27,250 bases of DNA from an uncultured Comamonadaceae bacterium (GCA_937893415.1 CALBWZ010000348.1:1-27250), one strand, 5' to 3'; shown: positions 1 to 10,153, counted from the first letter of the stretch. Translations and numbers: made by a program. Notes: a model not told the origin generated them from the letters alone.

Positions 1-11
1 ACAGTACACCT

Positions 12-740
12 ATGGCTTTTTCACACACTACAAGCACGCCCACATCGCCCAAGGCGGTGCTGTTTGATGCCTACGGCACGTTGTTCGACGTCTACAGCGT
101 AGGTTTGTTGGCTGAACAGCTGTTTCCCGGCCAGGGCACGGCCATAGCCACCTTGTGGCGAGACAAACAAATTGAATACACGCGCTTACTCATCAGCAGC
201 ACCACTGCGGGTGGGCAAACCAACGCCCCTTTTTACAAGCCCTTTTGGGCCGTCACGCTGGACGCGCTGCGTTACAGTTGCGCCAAGCTGGGCTTGGATT
301 TAAAAGCCGATGCACAAGAGCGCTTGATGAACCAATACCGTGCGCTGTCGGCATTTCCTGAAAACAAGGGCGTCCTCCAAGCGCTACAAACCAAAGGTAT
401 TCCCACTGGCATTTTGAGCAACGGTGACCCTGCCATGCTGAACGTGGCCATTCGCAGCGCCGGGCTGAACGGCTTGCTGAACCATGTGCTGAGCGCAGAC
501 ACGGTTCAGCAATACAAAACCCATCCCAGCGTCTATGCCTTGGGCCCACAAGCCTTGGGTTTACCAGCACACGACATTCTGTTTATCTCAAGCAATGGCT
601 GGGATGCACTAGGAGCGACTTGGTATGGGTTCCAAACCCTCTGGTTGAACCGACAGGGTTTACCCTTCGAAACCCTGGGCCCGCAGCCGACACACATTGC
701 AACTAATTTGAACGACGTCTTACAACTGTTCCACCCCTAA
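12..740 (+). CDS. Haloacid dehalogenase, type II (L-2-haloacid dehalogenase-like)
   Basis: This is a cytoplasmic HAD-superfamily hydrolase of the L-2-haloacid dehalogenase group, which replaces the halogen of short 2-haloacids by hydroxyl through an aspartyl ester. All key residues of that group can be placed: nucleophile Asp19 in FDAYGTLFD, Arg50 in LWRDKQ, Ser136-Asn137 in ILSNGDP, Lys169 and Tyr175 in YKTHPSVY, and Ser193, Asn195 and Asp198 in [10 protein letters not shown]. The length of 242 aa is slightly above the usual 220-235 because of a short N-terminal extension. The ATG lies only 11 bases into the window, so its upstream signals cannot be judged. It sits 25 bases before glcB in the same direction, so co-transcription is likely. 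2-Haloacid dehalogenation yields 2-hydroxyacids such as glycolate, which would feed glyoxylate to malate synthase; that functional link is inference, and the true substrate may not be halogenated. Confidence 0.9.
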   Translation: MAFSHTTSTPTSPKAVLFDAYGTLFDVYSVGLLAEQLFPGQGTAIATLWRDKQIEYTRLLISSTTAGGQTNAPFYKPFWAVTLDALRYSCAKLGLDLKADAQERLMNQYRALSAFPENKGVLQALQTKGIPTGILSNGDPAMLNVAIRSAGLNGLLNHVLSADTVQQYKTHPSVYALGPQALGLPAHDILFISSNGWDALGATWYGFQTLWLNRQGLPFETLGPQPTHIATNLNDVLQLFHP

Positions 741-765
741 CCTGTTTATAAAAAAGGACTCCAAC

Positions 766-2955
766 ATGACTCAGCGCACCACCGCTCACGGCCTACAAGT
801 GGCCAACACCCTGCACCAATTTATTGAAGAGCATGTGCTGCCAGCCACAGGCGTGGCCAGTGACGCATTTTGGGCTGGTTTTTCCAGCATAGTTTCAGAC
901 TTGGCACCCAAGAACGCTGCCCTGCTGGCCAAACGCGACGCACTGCAGCTCGAACTAGACGCATGGCACACCGCCAACCCAGGCCCTATCACCGACATGG
1001 CGGCCTACCAAGACTTTTTAAAAGCCACAGGCTACTTGGTCGAGCACCCCGCGCACGTCAGCGCCACAACCACCAACGTCGACGACGAGTTGGCCTTACA
1101 AGCTGGCCCACAGTTGGTCGTGCCCATATTGAATGCGCGCTACGCATTGAACGCCGCCAACGCGCGTTGGGGCTCACTGTACGACGCCTTGTATGGCACA
1201 GATGTCATTGCTGAAGACGGTGGCGCAGCCAAAGGTCCAGGCTACAACGAAGTACGCGGCGCAAAAGTTATTGCGTTTGCACGCAACGTGCTTGACCAAA
1301 GCGCACCATTGGCCTCTGGCTCACATGCCAACAGCACGGGCTACGCCGTTGTAGATGGCGTTTTACACGTCAGCCTAAACGGCGAGGGCACGACAACATT
1401 GGCCAATCCGGCCACGTTTGTGGGCTACCAAGGCGAGGCGGCCACGCCTTCAAGCGTTTTGTTCAAGCACAACGGCAACCACTTGGACTTGCGCATTGAC
1501 CGCACGACCTCAATTGGCGCCACGGACTCGGCAGGCGTGTCTGACTTGATTATGGAGTCTGCACTGTCAACCATCCTTGACCTGGAAGACTCGGTTGCAG
1601 CGGTCGACGCAGACGACAAGGTGTTGGCCTATGCCAACTGGCTGGGCATTTTGCGCGGCACATTGACAGAAGAAGTAACTAAAGGCGGCAAAAGCTTTAC
1701 GCGCGGCCTCAACGCCGACCGCCAATACACAGGATCAGACGGCCAGCCTCTCACCTTGCACGGTCGCTCCCTGCTGTTTGTGCGCAATGTTGGCCACTTG
1801 ATGACCAACCCCGCTATTTTGTGGGGCCAAGGCCAAGAGATACCTGAGGGCATGTTGGACGCCATGATCACAGTCACAATTGCCTTGGTGGACATACATG
1901 GCAAAGGCGTGAACGGTATTCGCAACTCACGCAAAGGCTCGGTCTACATAGTCAAGCCCAAAATGCATGGCCCCGAAGAAGTCGCTTTTGCATGCGAATT
2001 ATTTGCGCGCGTAGAAGCTGTATTAGGCTTGCCAAAGGCCAGTGTCAAGCTGGGCATTATGGACGAAGAACGCAGAACCAGCGTCAACTTGAAAGCCTGT
2101 ATTGCCGCTGCGGCTGACCGCGTGGCCTTTATCAACACCGGCTTCTTAGACCGCACCGGCGACGAAATGCACACCGCCATGCAAGCCGGTCCTATGCTGC
2201 GCAAAGGCGATATGAAAAGCAGTACATGGATTGCCTCTTATGAGCGCAACAATGTGCTGGTTGGCTTAAGCTGCGGCCTGCGCGGACGCGCCCAAATTGG
2301 CAAGGGCATGTGGGCCATGCCCGATCTCATGGCCGATATGCTGGCGCAGAAAATTGCCCACCCCAAGTCTGGCGCCAACACCGCTTGGGTTCCCAGCCCG
2401 ACGGCTGCTGCCTTGCACGCCTTGCACTACCAACAAGTGAGCGTGGCAGACATTCAACAAGAGCTGGAAGCAATTGACGCGGAGGCTGAACGCGCTGGCC
2501 TGTTAGACGGCTTGTTGCACATCCCTGTCTCGCCAAAAGCCGACTGGAGCGATGCCGACAAACAGCAAGAACTGGACAACAACGCACAAGGTATTTTGGG
2601 TTATGTGGTGCGCTGGGTAGACCAAGGTGTTGGCTGCTCTAAGGTGCCAGACATTCACAACGTTGGTCTCATGGAAGACCGCGCCACGCTGCGTATCTCT
2701 AGCCAACACATCGCCAACTGGCTGCACCACGGTGTGGTGAGTCACGCGCAGGTTACAGAGACCATGCAACGCATGGCCGCTATTGTGGATGGCCAAAACG
2801 CTTCCGACAGCAGCTACCAGCCCATGGCAGGCCACTTTGACAGCAGCGCAGCCTACCAAGCGGCTTGCGATTTGGTGTTCAAAGGTTTGGCTCAGCCATC
2901 TGGCTACACAGAACCGTTGCTGCACGCTTGGCGTCTGAAAGTAAAGGCGGCATAA
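766..2955 (+). CDS. glcB: Malate synthase G
   Basis: Malate synthase G condenses glyoxylate with acetyl-CoA to give malate and CoA in the cytoplasm, serving glycolate/glyoxylate use and the glyoxylate shunt. The 729-aa length fits the single-chain G isoform (E. coli about 723) rather than the shorter A isoform. Diagnostic blocks are visible: [12 protein letters not shown] with catalytic Arg340, [15 protein letters not shown] with acidic Mg-binding residues, [13 protein letters not shown], and [20 protein letters not shown], where Cys624 and the catalytic base Asp638 correspond to E. coli Cys617 and Asp631. The ATG start has a good ribosome binding site, AGGA at 755-758, seven bases upstream. 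It follows the haloacid dehalogenase by 25 bases and ends in front of a strong intrinsic terminator. No frameshift or missing residue was seen. Confidence 0.98.
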   Translation: MTQRTTAHGLQVANTLHQFIEEHVLPATGVASDAFWAGFSSIVSDLAPKNAALLAKRDALQLELDAWHTANPGPITDMAAYQDFLKATGYLVEHPAHVSATTTNVDDELALQAGPQLVVPILNARYALNAANARWGSLYDALYGTDVIAEDGGAAKGPGYNEVRGAKVIAFARNVLDQSAPLASGSHANSTGYAVVDGVLHVSLNGEGTTTLANPATFVGYQGEAATPSSVLFKHNGNHLDLRIDRTTSIGATDSAGVSDLIMESALSTILDLEDSVAAVDADDKVLAYANWLGILRGTLTEEVTKGGKSFTRGLNADRQYTGSDGQPLTLHGRSLLFVRNVGHLMTNPAILWGQGQEIPEGMLDAMITVTIALVDIHGKGVNGIRNSRKGSVYIVKPKMHGPEEVAFACELFARVEAVLGLPKASVKLGIMDEERRTSVNLKACIAAAADRVAFINTGFLDRTGDEMHTAMQAGPMLRKGDMKSSTWIASYERNNVLVGLSCGLRGRAQIGKGMWAMPDLMADMLAQKIAHPKSGANTAWVPSPTAAALHALHYQQVSVADIQQELEAIDAEAERAGLLDGLLHIPVSPKADWSDADKQQELDNNAQGILGYVVRWVDQGVGCSKVPDIHNVGLMEDRATLRISSQHIANWLHHGVVSHAQVTETMQRMAAIVDGQNASDSSYQPMAGHFDSSAAYQAACDLVFKGLAQPSGYTEPLLHAWRLKVKAA

Positions 2956-2992
2956 GCCAGTTTTATTCAGCCTAATTTGAACTTAACTGGAG

Positions 2993-3023
2993 CGCACAAC
3001 CTGCACAGGTTGTGCGTTTTTTT
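2993..3023 (+). terminator. Intrinsic terminator after glcB
   Basis: A perfect 10-bp stem, CGCACAACCT (2993-3002) with AGGTTGTGCG (3007-3016), encloses a four-base loop GCAC and is followed directly by seven T residues (3017-3023). It begins 37 bases after the glcB stop codon. This is a textbook Rho-independent terminator closing the dehalogenase-glcB unit. Confidence 0.93.
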
Positions 3024-3066
3024 CGCGCTGTTGCTCAGAACCGATTAATGCGACAAACTATTGACA

Positions 3067-3318
3067 ATGACAAACCAGACCCCGCAAGCCATTGACCCCA
3101 GCGTGTGTCCCATATGCGGTGCGCCCAATCAATGCGTCATGGCCAACACATCCAAACAGACAGGTCAAACCACTGACAGGCAAACCGCGATCAACTCACC
3201 TGACTTACCGTGCTGGTGCTTCAGCATGGTGTTTAGCGGTGACCTGCTAGGCAGGGTTCCAGACGAGGCGAAAAACCTTTCTTGCGTATGCCCATCCTGT
3301 GTGGCTGCTTATTCTTGA
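3067..3318 (+). CDS. Cysteine-rich CWC family small protein
   Basis: This 83-aa protein has eight cysteines in the pattern of the Cys-rich CWC family: CPICGAPNQC near the N-terminus (Cys14, Cys17, Cys23 from this start), a central PCWCF, and a C-terminal LSCVCPSC. The arrangement suggests a small zinc- or metal-binding fold, but the family has no established function that I know of. The start is uncertain: a TTG at 3061 is in frame two codons upstream and neither start has a clear ribosome binding site; I prefer the ATG. It begins about 45 bases after the glcB terminator, so it probably has its own promoter, and it ends 39 bases before the class II amidotransferase on the same strand, which suggests a two-gene unit. 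It is cytoplasmic by absence of any signal or membrane segment. Confidence 0.8.
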   Translation: MTNQTPQAIDPSVCPICGAPNQCVMANTSKQTGQTTDRQTAINSPDLPCWCFSMVFSGDLLGRVPDEAKNLSCVCPSCVAAYS

Positions 3319-3357
3319 CGCACAATGGAGCTTTAGCCTTTTAGGTCACCACTCACC

Positions 3358-4269
3358 ATGTGTCAGCTACTCGCGCTCAACTGCAAAACACCCACAGACG
3401 CCACATTTAGCTTCACTGGGTTTTGCCAACGCGGAGGCCGCACCGACGAACACGCTGATGGATGGGGTATTTCGTTTTTTGAAGGCAAGGGCCTGCGCCT
3501 CTTTGTAGACCACGAAAGTGCTGTTAACTCCCCTGTGGCAGAACTCATACGGCGCTACCCCATCAAAAGTAAAAATATAGTGGCCCACGTTCGCAAGGCC
3601 ACGCAAGGCGAAATAAGCCTTGAAAACGCACACCCATTTGTGCGCGAACTCTGGGGACGCAACTGGGTATTCGCCCACAACGGCGACTTAAAAAACTACC
3701 ACCCCACACTGCACGGCCAATTCCGCCCAGTAGGCACCACCGACAGCGAGCGTGCTTTCTGTTGGCTGATGCAAGAGATTGCCAAGTCTCATGCTGGCGT
3801 ACCAAGCGTTGCAGAGCTCACGCTGACGCTAAAGGACCTGATTCCACAGATCAGCCACCACGGCACATTCAACTTCGTACTCAGCAACGGCGACGCCATG
3901 TGGGCGCATTGCTCCACGCACCTGCATTACTTGGTGCGTGAGTATCCTTTTTCTAATGCCAAGTTGATGGACGACGACTTGTCGGTTAACTTTGCTGAAC
4001 TCAACAACCCTGAAGACCGCGCCGCTGTGATTGTTACTGTGCCGCTCACAGACAATGAGCATTGGCGCGCGTTTGCCAACAACCATTTGATAACATTTAT
4101 TAACGGCGAGGCAGCCATTCACCACGACTTAGAGGCCGCACATGCCAAGCTCAGCGCACAACTGCCGCAAGACATGCGGGATGCCATTGCGCTCACCCAA
4201 GCGCAAGCCGTAGAGGCCTTGGCACGCTACAAGCGCAACACATTGGCAGCCAACGGCGGCGGCGCCTAA
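3358..4269 (+). CDS. Class II glutamine amidotransferase (YafJ/Dug3-like)
   Basis: This 303-aa protein is an N-terminal-nucleophile class II glutamine amidotransferase domain standing alone, without a synthase partner domain. Cys2, exposed once the initiator Met is removed, is the expected nucleophile (MCQLLALNCK). Other family blocks are DEHADGWGISFFEG (about 28-41), VAHVRKATQGEISLENAHPF (about 76-95) and WVFAHNGDL. The family includes bacterial YafJ, whose role is not well settled, and yeast Dug3, which together with Dug2 breaks down glutathione. A weak AGGT at 3343-3346 precedes the ATG. The gene follows the CWC protein by 39 bases and runs head-on into gshB with only 15 bases between stop codons. 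Possible roles are hydrolysis of a gamma-glutamyl bond or supply of ammonia to an unknown acceptor. The family call is firm; the substrate is not known. Confidence 0.9.
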   Translation: MCQLLALNCKTPTDATFSFTGFCQRGGRTDEHADGWGISFFEGKGLRLFVDHESAVNSPVAELIRRYPIKSKNIVAHVRKATQGEISLENAHPFVRELWGRNWVFAHNGDLKNYHPTLHGQFRPVGTTDSERAFCWLMQEIAKSHAGVPSVAELTLTLKDLIPQISHHGTFNFVLSNGDAMWAHCSTHLHYLVREYPFSNAKLMDDDLSVNFAELNNPEDRAAVIVTVPLTDNEHWRAFANNHLITFINGEAAIHHDLEAAHAKLSAQLPQDMRDAIALTQAQAVEALARYKRNTLAANGGGA

Positions 4270-4284
4270 AGCGACCACACTTGG

Positions 4285-5268
4285 TTAGCGGAGTGCCTGT
4301 TGCAATGCGTCCGCATAACGCTCGGCCACATCAAAGCCCATTTGGTCTGTGATTTCTTGAAAGCAAGTGGGACTGGTCACATTGACTTCTGTGACCTTGT
4401 CGCCAATCACATCTAAGCCTACCAATAGCAAACCACGTGCATGCAAGCGCGGTGCAAACCAGTTGGCAATGGCCCAGTCAGATTCGCTTAAGGGCTGTGC
4501 CACCCCCTTGCCACCCACGGCCAAATTACCACGTATTTCCGAGCCCTGTGGAATCCGCGCCAAGCTGAAGGGTACGGCCTCGCCACCAATGAGCAAAATA
4601 CGCTTGTCGCCGTCTTTGATGGCTGGCTGGTAAGCCTGCACCATGACGGTGACCGCGCCGTGTTGATTCAAGGTTTCAATGATGGAGCCTAGATTCATGG
4701 CGTCGACTTTGACCCGAAAAATGCCCGCGCCTCCCATGCCGTCTAAGGGTTTTAAAATAATGTCATGGTGCAGGGCATGGAAATCGCGGATGGCTTGGGC
4801 GCTGCGCGTCACCAAGGTGGGCGGTGCAAACGATGCAAATTCTAGCAAAGCCAATTTTTCGGGATGGTTGCGCAGGGCTTGCGGGTTGTTAAACACTTGC
4901 GCGCCCTCGCGTGTGGCTTGCTCCAGCAAATGTGTGGCGTAGATGTACTCGGCATCAAAAGGTGGGTCCTTGCGCATGAGCACACACGTGAAGTCGCCCA
5001 AGGCACGCTGTTCAGCCTTGGCTGGCGTGAACCACTCCCCACTTGCGCCCACTTGCGCTCGACTCAGCACCTCTATGGGTGTGGCAACCGCGGTGACTGG
5101 TGCAGCCGTTTGCCACTGGATATCTTGTACATGTGTGTGCCACACGCGGGCGCCCCGCGCTTGCAAAGCCAGCATCATCACGTAGGTGCTGTCTTTTTTG
5201 ATATTGAACGTGTCTAACGCATCAGCGACAAATAAAATGTCGCCTACTAGAGAGTTGTTTGTGGCCAT
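4285..5268 (-). CDS. gshB: Glutathione synthetase
   Basis: GshB joins gamma-glutamylcysteine and glycine with ATP, the second step of glutathione synthesis, in the cytoplasm. The protein has the prokaryotic GshB layout: an N-terminal domain beginning ILFVADALDTFNIKKDSTY, the RKDPPFD segment at about 99-105, NNPQALRNHPEKL, the ATP-grasp glycine loop ILKPLDGMGGAGIF, and a C-terminal EVNVTSPTCFQEI carrying the metal- and substrate-binding residues. I chose the ATG at 5268 (327 aa), which places the first beta strand near residue 10. An in-frame TTG at 5295 would add nine residues and neither start has a clear ribosome binding site. It lies 44 bases downstream of kup on the same strand, and gshA is just beyond kup, so the two steps of the pathway bracket a potassium transporter. 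It converges on the amidotransferase gene with no terminator visible in the gap. Confidence 0.96.
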   Translation of the reverse strand: MATNNSLVGDILFVADALDTFNIKKDSTYVMMLALQARGARVWHTHVQDIQWQTAAPVTAVATPIEVLSRAQVGASGEWFTPAKAEQRALGDFTCVLMRKDPPFDAEYIYATHLLEQATREGAQVFNNPQALRNHPEKLALLEFASFAPPTLVTRSAQAIRDFHALHHDIILKPLDGMGGAGIFRVKVDAMNLGSIIETLNQHGAVTVMVQAYQPAIKDGDKRILLIGGEAVPFSLARIPQGSEIRGNLAVGGKGVAQPLSESDWAIANWFAPRLHARGLLLVGLDVIGDKVTEVNVTSPTCFQEITDQMGFDVAERYADALQQALR

Positions 5269-5312
5269 GGGGTTATTGTCGCTGAAGATGCCCAAGCGCT
5301 AAAACAGCTGGC

Positions 5313-7211
5313 TTACAAAGCCACTTTGCTGCCCAACTCCACCACTGCGTTGTTGGGCAGACTTAGAAAGTCGGCAGCGCCGCTGGCGTTGCGGTGCATT
5401 TGCGCAAACAGCTTTTCACGCCAAAACGCCATGCCGCCGTTCATGGATGGAATGACGGTGTCGCGCGATAAAAAATAGGAAGTTTGCATGGGCTCTAGCT
5501 CGCAGCCTTGACCTGCCATGAGGCTGAGGGCCTTGGGCACATCTGGCTCATTCTTAAAGCCAAAATTCAACTCCACTTGCCAGCAGTCGTGCCCTAGAGC
5601 TTGCACGCGAAGCCTTTTTTCTAAGCCAATCCAAGGCACGCTGTGGTGGTGCACAGACACAAATAAGTTTTGCGCGTGCAACACCTTGTTGTGTTTAAGG
5701 TTGTGCAACAACGCACTGGGCACGGCGCCGACCTGCGGCGATAAAAACACCGCAGTACCTTCAACCCGGGCCGGGGGGCTAACCAACACCGCATGTAAGA
5801 AGCCACCCAGGTCCATAGCATCTTCTTGCTGGCGCTTGCCCAACAGCTCTCTGCCCTTTGCCCACGTCACCATCAGTGTGAACACGACAGCGCCAATCAG
5901 CAAAGGGAACCAGCCACCTTCCAACAATTTGAGCAGGTTGGAGGCAAAGAAGAAGAAGTCCACGACCGCAAACACGCCCGTGGCCGCTATGCACAGCCAC
6001 AACGGGTAGCGCCACGCGTGGCGCACCACAAAAAAGGTCAATACCGTGGTGATGAGCATGTCAGTGGTCACAGCAATGCCATAAGCCAATGCCAAGTTGG
6101 CTGACGACTGGAACAACACGACGGCCAACACAATGGCAACAAACAAGCTCCAGTTGACGAAGGGAATATAAATTTGACCCGTGTCTTTTGTGCTGGTGTG
6201 CTGAATGTGTAAACGTGGCAAGAAGCCAAGCTGTATGACTTGCTTGGTGACGCTGAATGCACCCGATATCAACGCTTGTGAGGCAACTACCGTTGCCAAG
6301 GTGGCCAAGCCAATCAGGGGCAACATGGCCCATTCAGGAGCCATCAGGAAAAACGGATTCTCTACGGCGCTTGGGTCCCGCAACAGCAGCGCGCCTTGGC
6401 CCATGTAGTTCAAAATCAAGGCAGGCATCACCATGCAAAACCAAGCCAAGCGAATGGGTTTTTTGCCAAAATGACCCATGTCTGCATACAAGGCTTCAGC
6501 ACCAGTGACACACAACACCAAGGCACCTAAAATCAAAAAACTAGTCAAGGGGTTGTCCCACACAAAGATGGCTGCATGGTGCGGGGACAAGGCCCACAAC
6601 ACGCCAGGATTGCTAGCAATGTGCACGATGCCCAAGCCTGCAATCACCACAAACCACACCAGTGTTAACGGGCCAAAGAACTTGCCAATGCCGCCAGTGC
6701 CTCGCTTTTGGACCAAAAACAACAGAGACAAAATCACCAATGTCAGCGGTATGACCCAGTGTGACAGTGCAGGCGAAAACACCTGTAAACCCTCAACCGC
6801 AGACAACACTGAAATGGCTGGCGTTATCACGCCGTCACCATAAAACAACGCCGTGCCAAAGATACCGACGACCAACAACACACGGCGCAATGCCGGCTTG
6901 TCTTGTACCGCAGTAGAGGCCAGCGCCAACATGGCAACCAAACCGCCCTCGCCGTTGTTGTCGGCACGCAGCACCAGCACCACGTACTTGAAGGAGACTA
7001 TGAGCGTGAGCGTCCACACAAACAAAGACAAAATCCCAAGCACGTTGGCGGGTGTGAATGCGATCAAGCCTGTCCCAAACACCTCTTTGAGTGCGTACAA
7101 CACGCTGGTGCCTATGTCACCATAAACAACGCCTAAAGCACCAAGCGTGAGTGCGCTTAAGGATGACGCCGACTTGGCGTCTTTGGGATTCAAATTAGAA
7201 GTGACCGACAC
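5313..7211 (-). CDS. kup: Low-affinity potassium transport system protein Kup
   Basis: Kup (KUP/HAK/KT family) is an inner-membrane proton-coupled potassium importer. The 632-aa length is normal. It begins with the family signature [20 protein letters not shown], followed by about twelve hydrophobic segments up to roughly residue 460, and then a cytoplasmic C-terminal domain. Other recognisable blocks are [21 protein letters not shown] and [14 protein letters not shown]. The start is GTG at 7211; an ATG at 7219 is out of frame. No good ribosome binding site was seen, so the first residues are uncertain, but the conserved domain begins at about residue 19. It lies between gshA (194 bases upstream) and gshB (44 bases downstream) on the same strand. 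Glutathione is known to gate potassium efflux systems of the Kef type, which makes the grouping plausible, but any link between Kup and glutathione here is inference. Confidence 0.96.
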   Translation of the reverse strand: MSVTSNLNPKDAKSASSLSALTLGALGVVYGDIGTSVLYALKEVFGTGLIAFTPANVLGILSLFVWTLTLIVSFKYVVLVLRADNNGEGGLVAMLALASTAVQDKPALRRVLLVVGIFGTALFYGDGVITPAISVLSAVEGLQVFSPALSHWVIPLTLVILSLLFLVQKRGTGGIGKFFGPLTLVWFVVIAGLGIVHIASNPGVLWALSPHHAAIFVWDNPLTSFLILGALVLCVTGAEALYADMGHFGKKPIRLAWFCMVMPALILNYMGQGALLLRDPSAVENPFFLMAPEWAMLPLIGLATLATVVASQALISGAFSVTKQVIQLGFLPRLHIQHTSTKDTGQIYIPFVNWSLFVAIVLAVVLFQSSANLALAYGIAVTTDMLITTVLTFFVVRHAWRYPLWLCIAATGVFAVVDFFFFASNLLKLLEGGWFPLLIGAVVFTLMVTWAKGRELLGKRQQEDAMDLGGFLHAVLVSPPARVEGTAVFLSPQVGAVPSALLHNLKHNKVLHAQNLFVSVHHHSVPWIGLEKRLRVQALGHDCWQVELNFGFKNEPDVPKALSLMAGQGCELEPMQTSYFLSRDTVIPSMNGGMAFWREKLFAQMHRNASGAADFLSLPNNAVVELGSKVAL

Positions 7212-7355
7212 GTGAACATGGCAGGTCTCGCATGGCAGGCTGCGAAACGTTAAAGCTGTTGTGGACAGAGGTCAGATTGTGCGCTCGCCAATGCGCCAAC
7301 GCCAGCGTTTGGCTGCGGTTGGGCGCTGTTTATTCACGTGCTACATGAAAATGTT

Positions 7356-7399
7356 GCAGCGCAGCAACGCGAGCGCATTCTCACATTGCTGCGCGCTGC
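7356..7399 (-). terminator. Stem-loop between gshA and kup, possible weak terminator or attenuator
   Basis: Just after the gshA stop codon the arms GCAGCGCAGCAA (7356-7367) and TTGCTGCGCGCTGC (7386-7399) pair over 12 bp, with a two-base bulge, around an 18-base loop. Read on the minus strand the second arm is followed by AACATTTTC, so the T-run is short and interrupted. It may be a weak terminator that reduces kup-gshB transcription, or an RNA stability element. The remaining 7212-7355 holds no gene and no promoter that I could identify. Confidence 0.45.
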
Positions 7400-7405
7400 G
7401 CTGGC

Positions 7406-8701
7406 TCAGTCGTATACCTCTGCATTGGGGTCAGTGGCTTCTAGCTCGTAGGCAGCAGCCAGCATTGCCAAACGCCCAATCACACCGTACATGTAGAAGC
7501 GGTTGGGTGAGCTGGCGCCTGGTTGCGCGCCAAGCTGGGCCATGTAAGAGCTTTGATCAAAGGCCAACGGCACAAAACTAGCACCTGGTGCGTTGAGGTT
7601 TTCATCGACACCTCGTTCAGCATGAACGCGGTAAAAACCACCCACCACGTAGCGGTCGAGCATGTAAACCACGGGTTCAGCCACTGCGTCGTTGATGCGC
7701 TCGTTGGTCAAAACACCTTCTTGGATGATCACCTCGCTGACACCCTGACCATCTTTAATCACGCCCATTTTGTTACGCGCTTTGCGGTTTAGCACGTCCA
7801 AGTCAGACACGTCTCTCACGGTCATGATGCCCATGCCGTAGGTGCCGTTGTCGGCTTTCACTACAACGAAAGGCTTTTCATTGATGCCGTACTCTTTGTA
7901 TTTGCGCTTTATTTTCAGCAACAAGCTTTCCACATTGGTACGCAGACAGTCCATGCCCGTGCCGTCAGCGAAGTTCACCTCGCCACAGCGTTCAAACATG
8001 GGGTTGATCAACCATGGGTCCATGCCCAACAGTTTGGCAAACCGTTTGGCCACCTCTTCATAAGCCTCAAAGTGCTTGGACTTGCGCCGCACCGACCAAC
8101 CCGCGTGCAGTGGGGGCAGCAGGTACTGCTCGTGCAAATTCTCTAAAATCGCAGGTGTGCCCGCGCTTAAATCGTTGTTCGCCAAAATCGTGCAGGGGTC
8201 GAAATTCTTTAAACCCAATCGCCTAGGCGTGCGCTCTAACGGCTCTAGCAACACCGTCTCCCCATTCGGCAGACTCACTGTTGTGGGCTCTGTGATTTCA
8301 GGGTTCAGCGTGCCCAAGCGAACATTCAGACCGGCTTGGGTAAAAATTCGCTGCAACTGCACCACATTGCTTAAATAAAAAGTGTTGCGTGTGTGGTTCT
8401 CAGGAATAAGCAGCAGGTTTTTGGCCTCTGGACAAATTTTTTCGATGGCGGCCATGGCCGCCTGTACGGCCAAAGGCAGCATTTCTGGCGTTAAGTTGTT
8501 CCAGCCACCGGGATACAGGTTGGTGTCCACCGGGGCGAGCTTAAAGCCCGCGTTGCGCAAGTCCACTGATGAGTAAAAAGGTGGGGTGTGCTCCATCCAC
8601 TCCAAACGGAACCAACGCTCAATGGCTGGCATGGACTCCAATACGCGCTGCTCAAGCTCGTTGATGGGACCGGTTAAGGCTGTAACGAGGTGCGGAACCA
8701 T
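7406..8701 (-). CDS. gshA: Glutamate-cysteine ligase (proteobacterial GshA type)
   Basis: GshA makes gamma-glutamylcysteine from glutamate and cysteine with ATP, the first and usually rate-limiting step of glutathione synthesis. This 431-aa protein belongs to the form found in Acidithiobacillus and many beta-proteobacteria, which is unrelated in sequence to E. coli GshA. Recognisable stretches are VDTNLYPGGWNNL, LIPENHTRNTFYL, FDPCTILANNDLSAG and an ATP-binding glycine-rich segment KADNGTYGMGIM starting at Lys282. I place the start at the ATG at 8701 because GAGAG (8707-8711) lies five bases upstream; an in-frame TTG at 8713 would add four residues. It is separated from proA by 119 bases and from kup by 194 bases, all on the same strand. 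The family identification is firm. Confidence 0.96.
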   Translation of the reverse strand: MVPHLVTALTGPINELEQRVLESMPAIERWFRLEWMEHTPPFYSSVDLRNAGFKLAPVDTNLYPGGWNNLTPEMLPLAVQAAMAAIEKICPEAKNLLLIPENHTRNTFYLSNVVQLQRIFTQAGLNVRLGTLNPEITEPTTVSLPNGETVLLEPLERTPRRLGLKNFDPCTILANNDLSAGTPAILENLHEQYLLPPLHAGWSVRRKSKHFEAYEEVAKRFAKLLGMDPWLINPMFERCGEVNFADGTGMDCLRTNVESLLLKIKRKYKEYGINEKPFVVVKADNGTYGMGIMTVRDVSDLDVLNRKARNKMGVIKDGQGVSEVIIQEGVLTNERINDAVAEPVVYMLDRYVVGGFYRVHAERGVDENLNAPGASFVPLAFDQSSYMAQLGAQPGASSPNRFYMYGVIGRLAMLAAAYELEATDPNAEVYD

Positions 8702-8820
8702 ATCAACTCTCAAAGTAATCGCAGCGCTACAACACCGTGCTGCCTAGATGGGCACATTGTGCGCCTCATGTGATTTTAAATGGTGACAGCCTGGTTCATT
8801 ACAAGTGCCATCAGCAACAC

Positions 8821-10113
8821 TTAAACCCGGATCTCGCCTTGACCCAGCACCACGTACTTCAAAGACGTGAGGCCCAGCACACCCACTGGGCCGCGCGCAT
8901 GGAGTTTGTCAGTAGAGATACCAATTTCAGCGCCCAGCCCGAACTCAAAGCCATCGGCGAAGCGTGTGCTGGCGTTTACCATGACGCTGGCCGAGTCGAC
9001 CTCGCGTAAAAATAGCTGTGCATGGCTGTGGTTGTTGGTCACGATGCAATCTGTGTGGTGACTAGAGTATTGGTTGATATGGGCTATCGCCTCGTGCACA
9101 TCGGCAACCACTTTGACACTCACAATCGGTGCCAAGTACTCTTGCGACCAATCGGCCTCAACCGCATCCGTCAGTTGCAAGCCATCGACAGCACCCAACA
9201 AACGCTTGCTAGCGGCGCAGACACGCATTTCCACATGTTTATCGGCGTACACCTTGGCGATTGCAGGCAAGAAAGCTGGTGCCGCAGCCCGTGTAACCAA
9301 CAAGCTTTCTGTGGCGTTGCAGGGGCTGTACTTTTGTGTTTTAGCGTTGTCTGCCAAACGCACCGCCATCTCCAAATCAGCGCTATCGTCTATGAACGTG
9401 TGGCAATTTCCATCTAAATGCTTGATGACAGGCACTTTTGCCTCAGCACTGATGCGCTCAATCAGGCCTTTGCCGCCACGGGGAATAATGACATCCACGA
9501 ACTCAGGCATGGTGATTAAATGGCCCACTGCAGTCCTGTCTGTGGTGGCCACCAACTGAACGGCGTCAGCTGGCAAGTTGGCCGCTACCAACGCTTGTTG
9601 CACCAACGACGCCAAAGCCAAGTTGGACTGAATAGCCTCTGAGCCGCCACGCAGCACGCAAGCATTGCCGCTTTTGATGGCCAACGAAGCTGCTTCAATG
9701 GTGACGTTGGGACGGCTTTCGTAAACCATGCCAAACACACCAATGGGGACACGCATTTGTCCCACCCGGATACCGCTTGGCCGCTGTGTCATACCTGTAA
9801 TTTCGCCAATCACGTCGGTCATAGCCGCCAACTGCTCACAACCCTGGGCACACGTCTCTAAAGTTTGGGCGTCAAGCTTGAGCCTGTCCACCATCGGGGC
9901 AGACAGACCCGCGGCCCGGGCACGGTCTATATCCAAGGCATTGACCGGCTGAAGGTCTGGTGTGTGCCTGCGCAACAAAGCTGCCAGATGCAGCAGCGCT
10001 TTATTTTTTTGTGCCGCGCTCGCTCTTGCCATCACAGCGCTGGCGCGGCGAGCGCCAGCGCCCATGTGGGCCATGATCGCGGCGATGTCTAGTGGTTTGT
10101 CAGGTGCGTTCAT
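8821..10113 (-). CDS. proA: Gamma-glutamyl phosphate reductase
   Basis: ProA reduces gamma-glutamyl phosphate to glutamate-5-semialdehyde with NADPH, the second step of proline synthesis. The 430-aa length is typical (E. coli 417). It is an aldehyde-dehydrogenase-fold protein: [17 protein letters not shown] begins the nucleotide-binding domain, [13 protein letters not shown] and [12 protein letters not shown] follow, the catalytic cysteine is Cys265 in [12 protein letters not shown], and [17 protein letters not shown] lies near the C-terminus. It sits 40 bases downstream of holA on the same strand, at the end of the bamE-to-holA series. No proB is present in the window, so the kinase partner must be elsewhere. 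The ATG at 10113 gives the expected N-terminus. Confidence 0.98.
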   Translation of the reverse strand: MNAPDKPLDIAAIMAHMGAGARRASAVMARASAAQKNKALLHLAALLRRHTPDLQPVNALDIDRARAAGLSAPMVDRLKLDAQTLETCAQGCEQLAAMTDVIGEITGMTQRPSGIRVGQMRVPIGVFGMVYESRPNVTIEAASLAIKSGNACVLRGGSEAIQSNLALASLVQQALVAANLPADAVQLVATTDRTAVGHLITMPEFVDVIIPRGGKGLIERISAEAKVPVIKHLDGNCHTFIDDSADLEMAVRLADNAKTQKYSPCNATESLLVTRAAAPAFLPAIAKVYADKHVEMRVCAASKRLLGAVDGLQLTDAVEADWSQEYLAPIVSVKVVADVHEAIAHINQYSSHHTDCIVTNNHSHAQLFLREVDSASVMVNASTRFADGFEFGLGAEIGISTDKLHARGPVGVLGLTSLKYVVLGQGEIRV

Positions 10114-10153
10114 GGGCTAATTGTCGCATTCCTTGCCGGTATGTGCGTTTGGG

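Noticed and set aside
2503..2925. 140-residue frame on the minus strand within glcB, and other long antisense frames such as those at 13282-14070 and 20365-20937
   Set aside because: They lie opposite conserved genes, have no family resemblance or ribosome binding sites, and are expected by-products of codon bias in this composition.
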